Part shown: positions 6,936 to 16,167 of the stretch, one piece after another
Layout: every line of letters starts with the position of its first letter
Numbering within the stretch: the stretch's first letter is position 1
DNA from: Prado023 sp964638055
GTDB taxonomy: Bacteria; Actinomycetota; Actinomycetes; S36-B12; CAIYMF01
Assembly (NCBI GenBank): GCA_964638055.1
Contig: CAZWXF010000031.1
Span: forward strand, 1-26,594
Length of the DNA: 26,594 nucleotides
Direction of reading: 5' to 3'
Translations under genes and position numbers: made by a program
The notes under the pieces: model-generated
Database searches by the model: none
The model's input: only the letters and a program-made list of their open reading frames with translations
What the model was told of the DNA's origin: nothing

Positions 6936-9395
6936 GGCGACACCCGTGAGAGCCGGTCGGTCAGCGCCTCGATCACCTGCGCGAGCATGCGCAACTCGGC
7001 CCGAGACATGCCAGCAAAGTCGTCGTCGTGGACGCCCTCGCGGCAGAGCCGGTACGCGTCAGCCAGGCCTCGCCCCCAGTTGTGCAGCCTGCCCATGACC
7101 TCGCCCCCACGCGTGCGGTCGTCGAAGATGGCAAGGGCCACGATCGCGTTCGTGGTCTGGGCCTCCGCGACTCGACGCTGCATCCCCGCGCGGTCGGTGC
7201 CCGCCTCCACCATCCGCCGCCGTGCCCGCTCGAGGGCTGCGGCCTCCACGGCGGAACGAAGGAACCCCGCGATGACCGGCCCGCGGATCTCAGCGGGTAG
7301 GTCGTCATCGTTGGCCAGGTCTCGTGCATCCTTGATATAGCGCGAGATGGCGTCACCGGCCTTGCGCAGCTCGATGGTCGAGTTGGGCCGACGCACGACC
7401 TCCCACATGGTCGCGTCGATGCCGAGCCGATCCACCGTCTCGGGCAACCGCTCGTCGTGGGTGAAGACGATCACCTGGCGGGTGCGGGCCACGTCCTGCA
7501 GGACCCGCGCCAGCCCCTCGACCTTGGCCGGATCCATCGCCTGGACGGGGTCGTCGATCACGAGGAACCGGAAGGGACTCTGGTTCGACGTGGCGCGGGG
7601 AAGGAACAGCGAGAGCCCCAGCGCATGCAGCTCGCCCTGGCTCATGACGCCGAGCGCGGCACCGGCCTGCCCATCGACGGCCACATCGAGACCGACTCGG
7701 CGTTGGTTGCCCCTTCCTTCCAGTCGAACGTTCCCGAGGTCGACATTGCTCTCCTGGCGCAGCATCTGCCAGACCTGGGTCGATTGGATCGCGAATGGCT
7801 GCATACGGGCATTTGCGCAGGTCAGCGGCCTCCGAGTTCAGCCACTTCTCGGAGTCCGTGAGCCGCTTGAGCACAGGTGCTTCGGACGCGACGGCTCGTT
7901 CCGCGGAGACCCATGCGGAGAGTCGGACCGCATGCGGGCGCCACCGATCCTCATGGCTTTGCAGCGCCGCCTGGGCCCGGCCGCGCGCCGCGGTCAGTGT
8001 GGGCTCAAGGGCGCTATGGAGGTCCAGGACCGCGTTCGCGATTGCGCCTGGTTCGCCCCCAAGGTCAACGGCGTGCCAACGAGCCAGCTCTTCGGCCACG
8101 TCGTCGTCGAAACCGCGTAGAGCCTCCGGCCTGGCAGCGGCTGCGATCAGGGTCGCCACGGCCTGCCGTGCCCGGACGACCCGCGCCTGCGCGCGCTCCA
8201 ACTCCGAAGCCGACGCCCGCAGTTCCTGGGCCCGCTCGCGCGCGTCCTGCTGCCACTGGGCGTCGAGTCTCGTCTGGCCGCAGACCGGGCAGAGGTCATC
8301 CCTCTCGTGCTGCATGTGATCCACGGCTCGCTCGAGGATGTCGGCCAGCCGCAGGGATCGTGCGCCGAGCACGCCGTGTGTCGCCTCCAGGGCGGCAGCC
8401 GCTGCGGTGAGTTCCTGCGTCACCTCCAAGGTTGCCTCGGCCGGCGGGAAGCCGGCCTCGGCGACCGTCCGCCACAGGGTGAGTCGTTCGTCTGCCGGCG
8501 CGATCATGCCCGCCGCGAGATCCTGCAGGAGGTCCAGGTCGGGCGTCCGAGGCCGCAGGGCCTCATGCGCCGAGCGAGCGCGATCATCGTCGACGTGCGC
8601 CAAGGACGCCGACACTGCCCGGCGTAGGTCCCTGGCCTCACGGACGCGAACCTCGATGGGCTTCCTCGCATCCTTCAGGCGCTGCTGGGCGCGTTCGATG
8701 ACCCCGAGCCCGAGGATCGAGTGCAGCGCGTCGAAGAGGTCCGTGGGCCTGCCCGTGACCGCGTCGCCAAGCTCGGCGTAGCTGAGGAACGGTCGGAAGG
8801 TGGACAGCGCGGGCGCCCAGCCCAATTCGTCCAGCGTGCCGTCCCGACTGCCGCGGCGCACTCCGGTCCGGGCTTCCTCCAGCTTCGCGGAATCCGACCA
8901 GGCGCAGGTGATCGACGCCGCACGGGAGGAGTCCTCCTCGACGGTCTCCACGTGGATCCGGGTCGTCGGGTGGTGAAGACTGCGCCATCCTGTCCGCCAC
9001 ACCTTCGAGCGCTCGTCCCAGCGGCTCGACCGACCTGTCATCGCGATCTCGGCCGCCTCGGCGAAGCTCGACTTCCCTGATCCGTTGCGCCCGATCACGA
9101 GCGTCAGGCCGGGTTGGGGCTGAACGCGAAGCGTGGCGCTGGTGCCGACGCCGCGGAAGCCCTCGACTGTGATGGACTTCAGGTAGATGCCCGTCGCGTC
9201 AGCCTCGACATGAGCACGCTCGGGTCGTGCCGGGGGCGAGCCACCGAGCACATCTGCGAAGGCCCGGTCGCCCTGGCAGGCGGCGAGGACGAGGTCGGCG
9301 ACATCGTCAGGCACGTCCTGGGCCAGGAGGTCGTCGAAGACCTGGCCCAGGATGTCCACTGGCTCCGTGGTCCTGGTGGGCGCATCGTCTGCCAT
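6932..9395 (-). pseudogene. SMC/Rad50-like AAA ATPase, split by a frameshift near 7813-7815
   Basis: A RecF/Rad50/SMC-type ATPase of about 820 residues once a single-base shift is repaired. The upstream part holds ITVEGFRGVG, Walker A VIGRNGSGKSSFAEA, a region rich in Ala, Glu and Arg that may be coiled coil, and a hook-like CPVCG. The downstream part, in another frame from about 7812, holds a signature-like MSQGELHALGLSLFLPR, Walker B FRFLVIDDPVQAMDP, the IVFTHDE switch and a helical tail. Removing one A from CGCAAATGCCC (plus T3 at 7813-7815) joins them as AADLRNARMQPFAIQSTQVW, clearly one protein. The start is uncertain: ATG 9395 has a poorly spaced GGGAG, and coding-like sequence continues upstream in shifted frames. 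Such ATPases work with nucleases or effectors in DNA repair and defence. It is real decay or a base error. Confidence 0.75.
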
Positions 9396-9479
9396 CTCCC
9401 GTACCCGTCCCCTCGTCTCCAGTCCTGCTGCGGCCGGCAGGGACACGCGCGCCCACGCAGTCCTCGCGGGATCGTCGGG

Positions 9480-9682
9480 CACGGCCCCCGGCCGCAGCTG
9501 GGTTGGCGAGGTCGCGGACCTGCTGCTCCCCGCTACCCCGGCGGTCGCGGGCATCTTCCAGCAGATCGCGCACGGCGCGCACGCCGAAGAGCCGGCTTGC
9601 AACGGATGACGTGTGCCCGGGGCGTTCCATCACTCGGAGGACGACGTCGCGGTCCTGCAGGCAGAAGTAGCCGGTTCGTCAT
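9480..9682 (-). pseudogene. Coding-like segment upstream of the ATPase, frame-disrupted
   Basis: Between the small acidic gene and the ATPase, the minus strand reads YFCLQDRDVVLRVMERPGHT and then SVASRLFGVRAVRDLLEDAR in one frame, protein-like with a helix-turn-helix flavour. A possible ATG at 9682 is one base out of frame with it, and near 9490 another one-base change would join it to the frame that enters the ATPase (QLRPGAVPDDPARTAW...). It may be the true N-terminus of the ATPase or a separate small gene. Two more possible frameshifts here add to the one at 7813. Confidence 0.35.
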
Positions 9683-9768
9683 CGCACTCGGCGTCGTCCC
9701 CATGCGGGCGCGCAATGCACGGCTACGATCGCGCGCCTGCTGCACGCCACCGCATTCGCCCTGGGCAC

Positions 9769-9993
9769 CTACTCCTTCTCGTCGGCTTCCCTTCCAGCCT
9801 GCTCGGCTTCCAGTTCAGCCATCTCGGCGTCCAGTTCAGCCTCAGCGCGCCGCTCCAGCTCAGCCCTCGCCGCCTTGTCGCCACCCGCATCCAGATGGAG
9901 GAGGACCGCGTCGGGGAGGATCGACCTGTCGGAGTCATCGTTAATCACGATGTCCACGAAGTGGTCGTCGTTGTGCTCAGATGTGGGGTCCAC
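9769..9993 (-). CDS. Small acidic coiled-coil protein, first gene of the SMC/OLD operon
   Basis: A 74-residue protein. GTG at 9991-9993 is chosen because GGAAGGA lies 5 nt upstream. The N-terminal half is acidic and mixed (HNDDHFVDIVINDDSDRSIL). The C-terminal half is one long charged helix with repeated Glu-Ala units (ELERRAEAELDAEMAELEAE). No family is recognised. Its position at the head of the minus-strand cluster, divergent from two WYL regulators, suggests it is made with the ATPase and nuclease. A highly acidic product could be a DNA mimic, a clamp or an antitoxin-like modulator; that is conjecture. Confidence 0.55.
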   Translation of the reverse strand: MDPTSEHNDDHFVDIVINDDSDRSILPDAVLLHLDAGGDKAARAELERRAEAELDAEMAELEAEQAGREADEKE

Positions 9994-10117
9994 GGTGTTC
10001 CTTCCGGGTGGTGGCATGGCCTTCCCTGCCCGCTTGTCACACACCAATGAATTGCTCCACCCGAACCGGCGGGCGAACGCCATCAGGGCATCACTGCGGC
10101 CTCCAACCTGCCGTTCG

Positions 10118-11061
10118 GTGAACGATCCAGGCGATGGATTCGGGCGCGTCTTGGGTGATGCGAGAACGTCGAGTTCCCTGGCGAATCGGCTCCTACAGCC
10201 CCGCATCCTGGAGCCTCTCAAGACCCGGCCGATCGGGATGGCTGCCGCGACGTCGCCACGATGGCGGCGGGTCTCGCCATCCAACCCGAACGACGTCAGC
10301 ACGGTCCGTCGTGACCTCAAGGCCCTCCGGGCCGCCGGTGGCACATCGAGACCGTCCAGCGCGGGCACAACGACTTCGCCCACCGCCTGCACGTGATCGA
10401 CACGCGTATCCGAACGACATTCACCGATGCCCAGCGCGCCCAACTCCTCAGGGCTGCCGAACGCGCGGGACTGGGCCAGCTCTATGACGACCTCGACCCC
10501 GGCGCAACGGATGGCACGACCGGGGCTGGCGGACCGGAGGGGCTGGGGGTGGCCGAGCATGCGGTCCGGCACCGATGCGTCCTGACGTTCCGGTACCGCG
10601 ACCGCCCCCGGCGGCTTCACCCCTACGACGTCTTCTTCTCCGGGGATGCCTGGTACCTGCGCGGGCGCGAGGAGGGCACGCCACAGGAGTACAAGACGTT
10701 TCGCCTGTCCCGGGCTGAGGGCATGGAAGCCGAACCGCCGGGCTCGGCCGACCCGGGTCGCGAGCTTCCGCCTCCCAATCGCGACCCGATGCGCCAGCGT
10801 GTCGAGGAACCGATGGCAGTCGTCGTCGCGACGAGCGATGAGGACATGCCCGACGTGATCAGCCACCTCGGCATCAACGGTCATCGGACCCTCTCCGGGG
10901 ACGCACCCGGGGCCGAGGTCGTGCTGGAGGTCATCGTGACCAACCCGTCCGCGTTCCTCGGCCGGCTCTTCGAGTTGGACACGCGGGCCCGCCTGATCGG
11001 CCCTGAGAGCATTCGGACCCGGGCCCGGGGCCTGCTCCTGGACGCGGCTGGGGGGCATTGA
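10118..11061 (+). pseudogene. WYL-domain transcriptional regulator with frameshifted HTH N-terminus
   Basis: From 10393 on, one clean frame encodes a WYL-type regulator: the VAEHAVRHRCVLTFRYRDRP and PYDVFFSGDAWYLRGREEG strands, an EYKTFRLSRAEGM segment and a C-terminal WCX-like domain. The preceding DNA-binding part is visible but scattered over frames: LANRLLQPRILEPLKTRP, then RDVATMAAGLAI, then NDVSTVRRDLKALRAAG (recognition helix), then WHIETVQRGHNDFAHRL, which joins the 10393 frame. At least one shift near 10340, and probably three within about 150 bp, break it. The GTG at 10118 is a guess at the start. WYL proteins sense nucleic acid or nucleotide ligands and often control defence loci. 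Here the gene is divergent from the SMC/OLD operon and coupled to a second WYL gene. Confidence 0.6.
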
Positions 11062-12083
11062 TGACCGGCTACTCACCGCTGATGGTTGACGTCTGCCGGC
11101 TGCTTGAGCAGCATTCCGGGCGTTTGACCCTCGCCCACCTCGCTGCGGCCCTGAACACGGATGCCGATGAGATCCGCCGACATGTGCAGGCCTACGCGGA
11201 CCTGGACTCGACATCGACACTGGACGCCTACCTGGTCGACACCGCCTACCTGCTGGTCGATCCCGCGGACCCCGCGGATGAGGACGCCCCGCCAAGTGAC
11301 CAGGACTGGGTAGTCCTCCAAGCTGGCTCCGCCCACATCCTGGGTATCGAGCAGTTCGACGCGACGGTCCTCGGCCCGCTCTACCAGGCGGCCGAGAGAC
11401 TCCTGCTCGAGGAACCGGGCAATGAAGACCTCCAGGACGCCGCGGCCATCCTGCAGCAACGGTTCCTCCCTGGGGTCCGGCGACCCCGGCACTTCAAGGC
11501 GCGGTTGGTGGCCGATCTGAGTCGAGCGATCCAGCTCTGCAGACGGGTACGTATCGTCTACTCACGGGCGTGGAACCCCGGTGTGACCGAGCGGATCATC
11601 GAGCCGTACGAGCTCAATCACTCCTCCCGCGGCGCCGAGGTGGATGCCGGTCCGCTCGACGACAACGGTGACATCCGCACGTTCCTGGTCAACCGCATCC
11701 GGGAGATGGAGGTCCTCGACGACGCCTTCGAGCGGCCCGCGGACGCCTCCGCACTGAGCATCGCCGCCCGCGAGCTCAGCCCGATCACGGGATACGTCCC
11801 TCACTCCGGCCGTTGGGCGGTGGAGAAGTGGTCCGAGCGGTTCGAGGTCACCAAGCAGGACGTCGACGGGCTCATGTTCACCGCCCAGGTCCTGCCCCCG
11901 GTCGGGTGGCGATGCGCCTTGATGATCCTCATGGCCGGCCCCGAGGCGATGGTCAACGAGGAGGACTTCAGCCGCGAGGCCCAGGCGCTGGCCGAGCGAC
12001 TGCTGGCTCACCACGGGCTGGCGACGGGCCGGTCCAAGTCCTTCACTGGTGAGGAGCACCTCGAGACCGGGTCGCCGAGCTGA
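11061..12083 (+). CDS. WYL-domain regulator (PafC-like)
   Basis: A 340-residue protein whose ATG shares one base with the TGA of the preceding WYL gene (TGATG). The N-terminus (VDVCRLLEQHSGRLTLAHLA, ALNTDADEIRRHV) is a winged-helix domain. The middle carries the WYL-like segment RRVRIVYSRAWNPGVTERII, EPYELNHSSRGAEVDAGPLD and TFLVNRIREMEVLDDAFERP, and a WCX-like tail follows. Two WYL proteins in tandem recall the PafB-PafC pair, an SOS-independent DNA-damage activator, but no proteasome genes are near. Co-location with the divergent SMC/OLD operon suggests the two proteins form a heterodimer that controls it. Confidence 0.75.
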   Translation: MTGYSPLMVDVCRLLEQHSGRLTLAHLAAALNTDADEIRRHVQAYADLDSTSTLDAYLVDTAYLLVDPADPADEDAPPSDQDWVVLQAGSAHILGIEQFDATVLGPLYQAAERLLLEEPGNEDLQDAAAILQQRFLPGVRRPRHFKARLVADLSRAIQLCRRVRIVYSRAWNPGVTERIIEPYELNHSSRGAEVDAGPLDDNGDIRTFLVNRIREMEVLDDAFERPADASALSIAARELSPITGYVPHSGRWAVEKWSERFEVTKQDVDGLMFTAQVLPPVGWRCALMILMAGPEAMVNEEDFSREAQALAERLLAHHGLATGRSKSFTGEEHLETGSPS

Positions 12084-12109
12084 CCAGACCTTGGAAGGGA
12101 CGCGGTGCA

Positions 12110-12250
12110 ACGCGTCATGCACGGGACGCTACGCCTCGCGAAGCATTCGCTCGGGTCCCGCGCGCCGAGGCGCACCGCCATGTCCCTCGGGTCTCCCCGC
12201 CCGGAGGCGCACCGCGATCCACCCATCAGGGCTCCCCGCGCGGCGATCCA
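12110..12250. repeat. Degenerate approx. 38-bp tandem repeat between convergent genes
   Basis: Three imperfect copies of a unit containing GGCGCACCGC and ending in TCTCCCCGC or GCTCCCCGC stand between the convergent WYL and RecQ genes. The 175-bp gap has no gene and no clear U-tailed hairpin. Confidence 0.35.
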
Positions 12251-12258
12251 CCGCGGAC

Positions 12259-14142
12259 CTATCCACCGACCCGCACCACGACCGCAAGGATGCGCTCGCC
12301 GTACCTTTCGGCCTTCGCCGCTCCGATCCCGGGGATCGCGAGCAGCTCCTTGGCGCTTCCCGGCCGGCGCCCGGCGATCTCGCGCAATGTCGCGTCGTGG
12401 AACACGACGTACGCGGGGACGCCCTGCTCGTCCGCGATCGCCTTGCGCTCGGTGCGCAGCGCCTCGAACAGGTCACCTTCGGGTCCGGTCAAGGCGGGTG
12501 CCGCGGCCCGACGCGACCCCGATCGGACGCGCCGCCCGGCAGCTTCGCCTGCGGGCTTGGCGGGGACGCTCCGAAGCTCGATGCGGGCCTCACCCCGGAG
12601 CACCGGACCGGCCGCGTCCGTCACGCGAAGCGCCCCGAAGGCGGTGCTGTCGGGGCGCAGCAGCCCCTGCGCCACGAGCTGGCGGGCCACGAGCCGCCAG
12701 GTGTCCTGGTCGAGGTCGGCCCCGACGCCGAACGTGGGCAGCTGGTCGTGGCGCAGGTCGACGATCCGGTCGGTGCGCCGGCCCATCAGCAGGTCGATGA
12801 TGTGCCCGGTGCCGAACCGCTGCCCGGTGCGCAGGGCGCCGGAGAGGAACTTCTGCGCCGCGACCGTCCCGTCCCAGAGGACCGGGGGAGTCAGGCAGGT
12901 GTCGCAGTTGTCGCAGGGAGCGGACCCTTCGCCGAAGTACTCCAGGAGCACCACGCGCCGGCAGGTAGCGGACTCGCAGTACCCCAGCAGGGCGTCGAGC
13001 TTCATGGCCTCCACACGTCGGACCTCGGGCGGGGCGTCGGAGGCGTCGATCCACGACTTCTGCAGCACGACATCGGCCAGCCCGTAGCTCATCCAGGCGT
13101 GCGCCGGCTCCCCGTCCCGCCCGGCACGGCCGGTCTCCTGGTAGTAGCCCTCCATGCTCTTGGGCAGGTCCAGGTGCGCCACGAATCGGACGTCGGGCTT
13201 GTCGATGCCCATCCCGAAGGCGATCGTGGCCACGACCACGATGCCCTCCTCCCGCTGGAACCGGTCCTGAGCCGCACGGCGGGCGCCCTGGTCCATCCCG
13301 GCGTGGTACGCCAGAGCCGTGATCCCGCGCTGGTTCAGCCACGCGGCGGTCTGGTCGACCTTCTTCCTGGAGGTGCAGTACACGATCCCCGACGACCCGA
13401 CCAGCGAGGGCGCATCGCCCGGGCCGGCCAGGAAGTCCAGCAGCTGATTGCGCGGATCCTGCTTGGGCACGACCGTGTAGCGGATGTTCGGCCGATCGAA
13501 GCTCGACACGTACTCCGGGGCGTCGCGCAGCGCCAGTCGGGTGCGGATCTCACTGCGCGTGAGCCCGTCGGCGGTCGCCGTCAGTGCCAGGCGGGGCACG
13601 GCGGGGAACCGCTCGGCCAGCACCGACAGCCCCAGGTACTCGGGGCGGAAGTCATGGCCCCACTGCGAGACGCAATGGGCCTCGTCGATGGCGAAGAGCG
13701 CGATGCCGTGGGCGGCGTGCAGCCGGTCGAGTTGGGCCAGGAAGGTCGGGGTGACCAGCCGCTCCGGTGCGACGTAGAGCAGGTCGAGCTCGCCGGCGCC
13801 CATGGCCCGCTGGACCTGGCCTGCCGCGGCTGCGTCGAGGCTCGAATTCAGGAAGGCCGCCCGAACGCCGAGGAGCGCGAGCGCATCGACCTGGTCCTGC
13901 ATCAGGGCGATCAGTGGCGAGACCACCACCCCCACGCCGGGCCGCACGATGGCCGGGATCTGGTAGCAGAGCGACTTCCCGCCACCCGTCGGCATGAGGA
14001 CCAGTCCGTCCCCGCCAGTGATGACCCGGTCGATGATCTCGGCCTGCGCGCCGCGGAACTGCTCGTGGCCGAACACTTCGCGCAGCACACCCAGTGCCTC
14101 GGTGCGCGCCGGGATCCCCGTCGGGAGGTCGCGGTCGGGCAT
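12259..14142 (-). CDS. recQ: ATP-dependent DNA helicase RecQ
   Basis: A 627-residue 3'-5' DNA helicase acting in recombination and repair of stalled forks. Order: Walker A MPTGGGKSLCYQIP (Lys near 56), DEAH box IDEAHCVSQWGHDFRPEY (153-170), and the motif V-VI region IAFGMGIDKPDVRFV with YYQETGRAGRDGEP. A RQC zinc site follows with cysteines in CESATCRRV and CDNCDTC, then a winged-helix region, a basic Ala/Arg linker and a C-terminal HRDC domain (LFEALRTERKAIADEQGVPA). The ATG at 14142 is chosen because GAGGAG stands 7 nt upstream; an ATG six codons earlier would place that ribosome site inside the gene. Length and domain set are normal for the family. It appears to stand alone. Confidence 0.95.
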   Translation of the reverse strand: MPDRDLPTGIPARTEALGVLREVFGHEQFRGAQAEIIDRVITGGDGLVLMPTGGGKSLCYQIPAIVRPGVGVVVSPLIALMQDQVDALALLGVRAAFLNSSLDAAAAGQVQRAMGAGELDLLYVAPERLVTPTFLAQLDRLHAAHGIALFAIDEAHCVSQWGHDFRPEYLGLSVLAERFPAVPRLALTATADGLTRSEIRTRLALRDAPEYVSSFDRPNIRYTVVPKQDPRNQLLDFLAGPGDAPSLVGSSGIVYCTSRKKVDQTAAWLNQRGITALAYHAGMDQGARRAAQDRFQREEGIVVVATIAFGMGIDKPDVRFVAHLDLPKSMEGYYQETGRAGRDGEPAHAWMSYGLADVVLQKSWIDASDAPPEVRRVEAMKLDALLGYCESATCRRVVLLEYFGEGSAPCDNCDTCLTPPVLWDGTVAAQKFLSGALRTGQRFGTGHIIDLLMGRRTDRIVDLRHDQLPTFGVGADLDQDTWRLVARQLVAQGLLRPDSTAFGALRVTDAAGPVLRGEARIELRSVPAKPAGEAAGRRVRSGSRRAAAPALTGPEGDLFEALRTERKAIADEQGVPAYVVFHDATLREIAGRRPGSAKELLAIPGIGAAKAERYGERILAVVVRVGG

Positions 14143-14424
14143 CTTCAGGCTCCTCGGCATGGATCAACACGGAGACCGGGTGATCGGCCACGGCGCGACG
14201 GGGGCGCCGTGATCGAGCTGGCGGCTGGTGTCGGGGCCCCTGCTACGAGGCCCACGCGAGGGAACTCTGACACATGCCAGGCGAGCCGCCGGACGAGAGT
14301 CGATGTGTCGACGTCGGTCGAATCCTGACCCCCTGGCGCCAGCTCGGCTTCCGGTAGTGCCCCGCGCAACCGCGGACCGTCCCACGCGGGCGCTCGCCGA
14401 CCCCCGACCCAGCACCGCACTGGC

Positions 14425-14436
14425 TACTCTCGACGC
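14425..14436 (+). promoter_or_regulatory. Leaderless -10 box of the DUF1622 gene
   Basis: TACTCT at 14425-14430 stands exactly 6 nt upstream of the GTG start at 14437, and no ribosome-binding site is present. The 294 bp back to the divergent recQ start otherwise show no gene. Confidence 0.45.
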
Positions 14437-14841
14437 GTGGTGTTCACGGAGGCCGTCGATACGATCGCGCTTGGCTTCGAGGTCGTGGGGATCGCGATCA
14501 TCACCGTCGGTGGGTTCATCGGGATCGCCTCGGCGGCACGCACTGCGACATCCCGCGACTCGTTCTACGAGATAGCGCGCGACGGCTTCGCGCGCCCGCT
14601 GCTGCTCGGCCTGGAGGTCCTGGTCGCCGCCGACATCATCGAGACCATCCTGGTCGACCGCACCCTGGAGAGCACCGCGGCCCTGGGCCTGCTCGTGCTG
14701 ATCCGGGTCGTGCTCAGCTTCGCCCTCGGAGCGGAGACCGAAGGAGTCCTGCCGTGGCGCAAGGGCGAGCTGGCGGCTCAGCGGGCGGACGCCCACCGCG
14801 CCGATGCGGGGACCGGAGGGTCTTCCAGCCCCGCAGGGTAG
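14437..14841 (+). CDS. DUF1622 family membrane protein
   Basis: A 134-residue inner-membrane protein with three predicted helices (about residues 10-33, 52-74 and 79-98) and a hydrophilic, Ala/Gly-rich tail. The segment FARPLLLGLEVLVAADIIET, followed by a Leu/Val-rich helix, is characteristic of the DUF1622 family, whose function is unknown. The GTG start follows a TAnnnT box by 6 nt, so the message is probably leaderless. It is divergent from recQ and convergent with the VWA gene, so it is monocistronic. Confidence 0.8.
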   Translation: MVFTEAVDTIALGFEVVGIAIITVGGFIGIASAARTATSRDSFYEIARDGFARPLLLGLEVLVAADIIETILVDRTLESTAALGLLVLIRVVLSFALGAETEGVLPWRKGELAAQRADAHRADAGTGGSSSPAG

Positions 14842-14858
14842 AACCGCCCGCGGAGCCG

Positions 14859-14878
14859 GGGGCCAACCCGGGGGCCCC
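14859..14878. terminator. GC-only hairpin between convergent genes
   Basis: GGGGCC and GGCCCC arms with an 8-nt loop sit between the ends of the DUF1622 and VWA genes. There is no T-tract, so intrinsic termination is doubtful; it could slow polymerase from either side. Confidence 0.25.
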
Positions 14879-14889
14879 GTACACCTGCC

Positions 14890-16167
14890 TCAGCGCTCCC
14901 CGCCGGTCTCGCGGTTCTTGTATCCGCGGTTCTTGCGGGTCCGGTCGGAGTGCATGCGCTTGGTTGAGTAGGCGGCGTCCCAACCCTCCAGGCCGTCACG
15001 GGTCTGGCGCAGCCAGGTGAGCTCCTCGGCGAGCTCCTCCGACATGGCGGCGGGGGGAGCGGATGCAATGGAGCCGATGATCTGGTCGAGGGGGACCTGG
15101 GCGCCGGCGATGTCCTGGTCGGCGAGGGCCTCCTGGCTGGCCCGCTTAGCCTTCTGGGCGTCCTGGAACAGCCGCTCGGCGTGGACCTGCGGGTTGGCCA
15201 CCCGTCCGGCCGCCTGGTCACCGGGCACCACGTTGACCGTGATCGGCAGGGTCACGGTGTGCTGGACGAGCGCGGGCAGCTCGACGTAGCTCATCTCGAG
15301 GCTCGCGATCTCGGCCAGGCCGAGCGCGCCGATCGCGGGCACGCCGAACGTGAGCAGCAGCTTGCGTGTCTCCCCGGAGTAGAAGTCGCCGAGCTCGACC
15401 AGCAGCCCGCCGGCAACCGGATTGACGGGCAGCTCGTTGACCACGCTCACGGTGACCACGTCGCTGGACGCGCGGATCATGAGAGTGGCGGCCTGGACGG
15501 TCTTGCTGAGCAGGCCCTCGACCTCGCCGGCCAGCGCCGCGGCCGCCTTGTCCGGGTCTGAGGCGAAGGCATGGTTGCCGTTGCCGCCCACGGCGATCTC
15601 GGCCAGCAGCGTCTCGTCGTATCCCTCGCCGATCCCGATGGTGGACGTGGTGATGGTCTGGGCCCCGGATCCGGCGGCCATCTCCCGCAGCTTGGCCGGA
15701 TCGGTCTCCCCGGCGTTCGCGTGGCCGTCGGAGAGCACGACCACGGTCGCCCCGGCAGGGCCGGCGACCCGGCGCGCCTCGGCCAGTCCGCGAAGGTAGC
15801 CGCTGGACAGATCGGTGGTTCCGCCCGTCCGGATCGCGGCGACGCGCTTCGTGATCTCGTCGCGGCCGATGACTCCGACCGGGCCGGCAGGCACGACCAG
15901 CTGGGCCTTGTCGTCGAATGTGACCAGCCCGAACGAGTCGCGATCGTCGAGCCGGGCGACCAGGCTGATCAGGGCACGCTTGGCGGCATCGAGGCGAGGT
16001 CCGCTCATCGAGCCCGAGCGGTCGAGCACCACGACCGCGGTGTGCTCCGGGCGAGGGATGCTCGGGTCCTGCACCGCTTCGGGGGCCTGCACGTCGAGCA
16101 TGACGGTGACCGTGTCGTCGGTCTCGATCGCGACGACGTCGACGTCGAGGAAGGTGTCGATCTTCAT
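14890..16167 (-). CDS. VWA-domain protein (MIDAS-containing)
   Basis: A 425-residue protein with an N-terminal von Willebrand factor A domain holding a complete metal-ion-dependent adhesion site: VVLDRSGSMSG (DxSxS near residue 49), the Thr in RTGGTTDLSSG and the Asp in VVLSDGHANAGE. A beta-rich region follows (VTVSVVNELPVNPV, LLVELGDFYSGETRKLLLTF), then a helical, charged C-terminus (LFQDAQKAKRASQEALADQD) ending in a basic tail. No signal peptide or membrane helix, so it is probably cytosolic. ATG 16167 has AGGAG 6 nt upstream. Such proteins form metal-dependent protein contacts; the partner is unknown. The sigma factor gene upstream on the same strand is 269 bp away. Confidence 0.85.
   Translation of the reverse strand: MKIDTFLDVDVVAIETDDTVTVMLDVQAPEAVQDPSIPRPEHTAVVVLDRSGSMSGPRLDAAKRALISLVARLDDRDSFGLVTFDDKAQLVVPAGPVGVIGRDEITKRVAAIRTGGTTDLSSGYLRGLAEARRVAGPAGATVVVLSDGHANAGETDPAKLREMAAGSGAQTITTSTIGIGEGYDETLLAEIAVGGNGNHAFASDPDKAAAALAGEVEGLLSKTVQAATLMIRASSDVVTVSVVNELPVNPVAGGLLVELGDFYSGETRKLLLTFGVPAIGALGLAEIASLEMSYVELPALVQHTVTLPITVNVVPGDQAAGRVANPQVHAERLFQDAQKAKRASQEALADQDIAGAQVPLDQIIGSIASAPPAAMSEELAEELTWLRQTRDGLEGWDAAYSTKRMHSDRTRKNRGYKNRETGGER

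Noticed and set aside
4705..9395. Canonical Gabija or PARIS defence system
   Set aside because: No UvrD-like GajB follows the OLD protein, and the ATPase and TOPRIM are fused rather than separate as in PARIS.
9769..11295. Long minus-strand frame of 508 codons over the WYL genes
   Set aside because: Only its last 74 codons have a ribosome site and protein-like composition; the rest is antisense to the WYL genes and Arg/Gly-rich.
10393..12083. The pafBC operon of the Pup-proteasome locus
   Set aside because: No pafA, prcAB or pup genes are nearby, and the pair faces the SMC/OLD operon instead.
12049..14328. Plus-strand frame of 759 codons opposite recQ
   Set aside because: It is the antisense of an unmistakable RecQ gene, a common artefact in GC-rich DNA.
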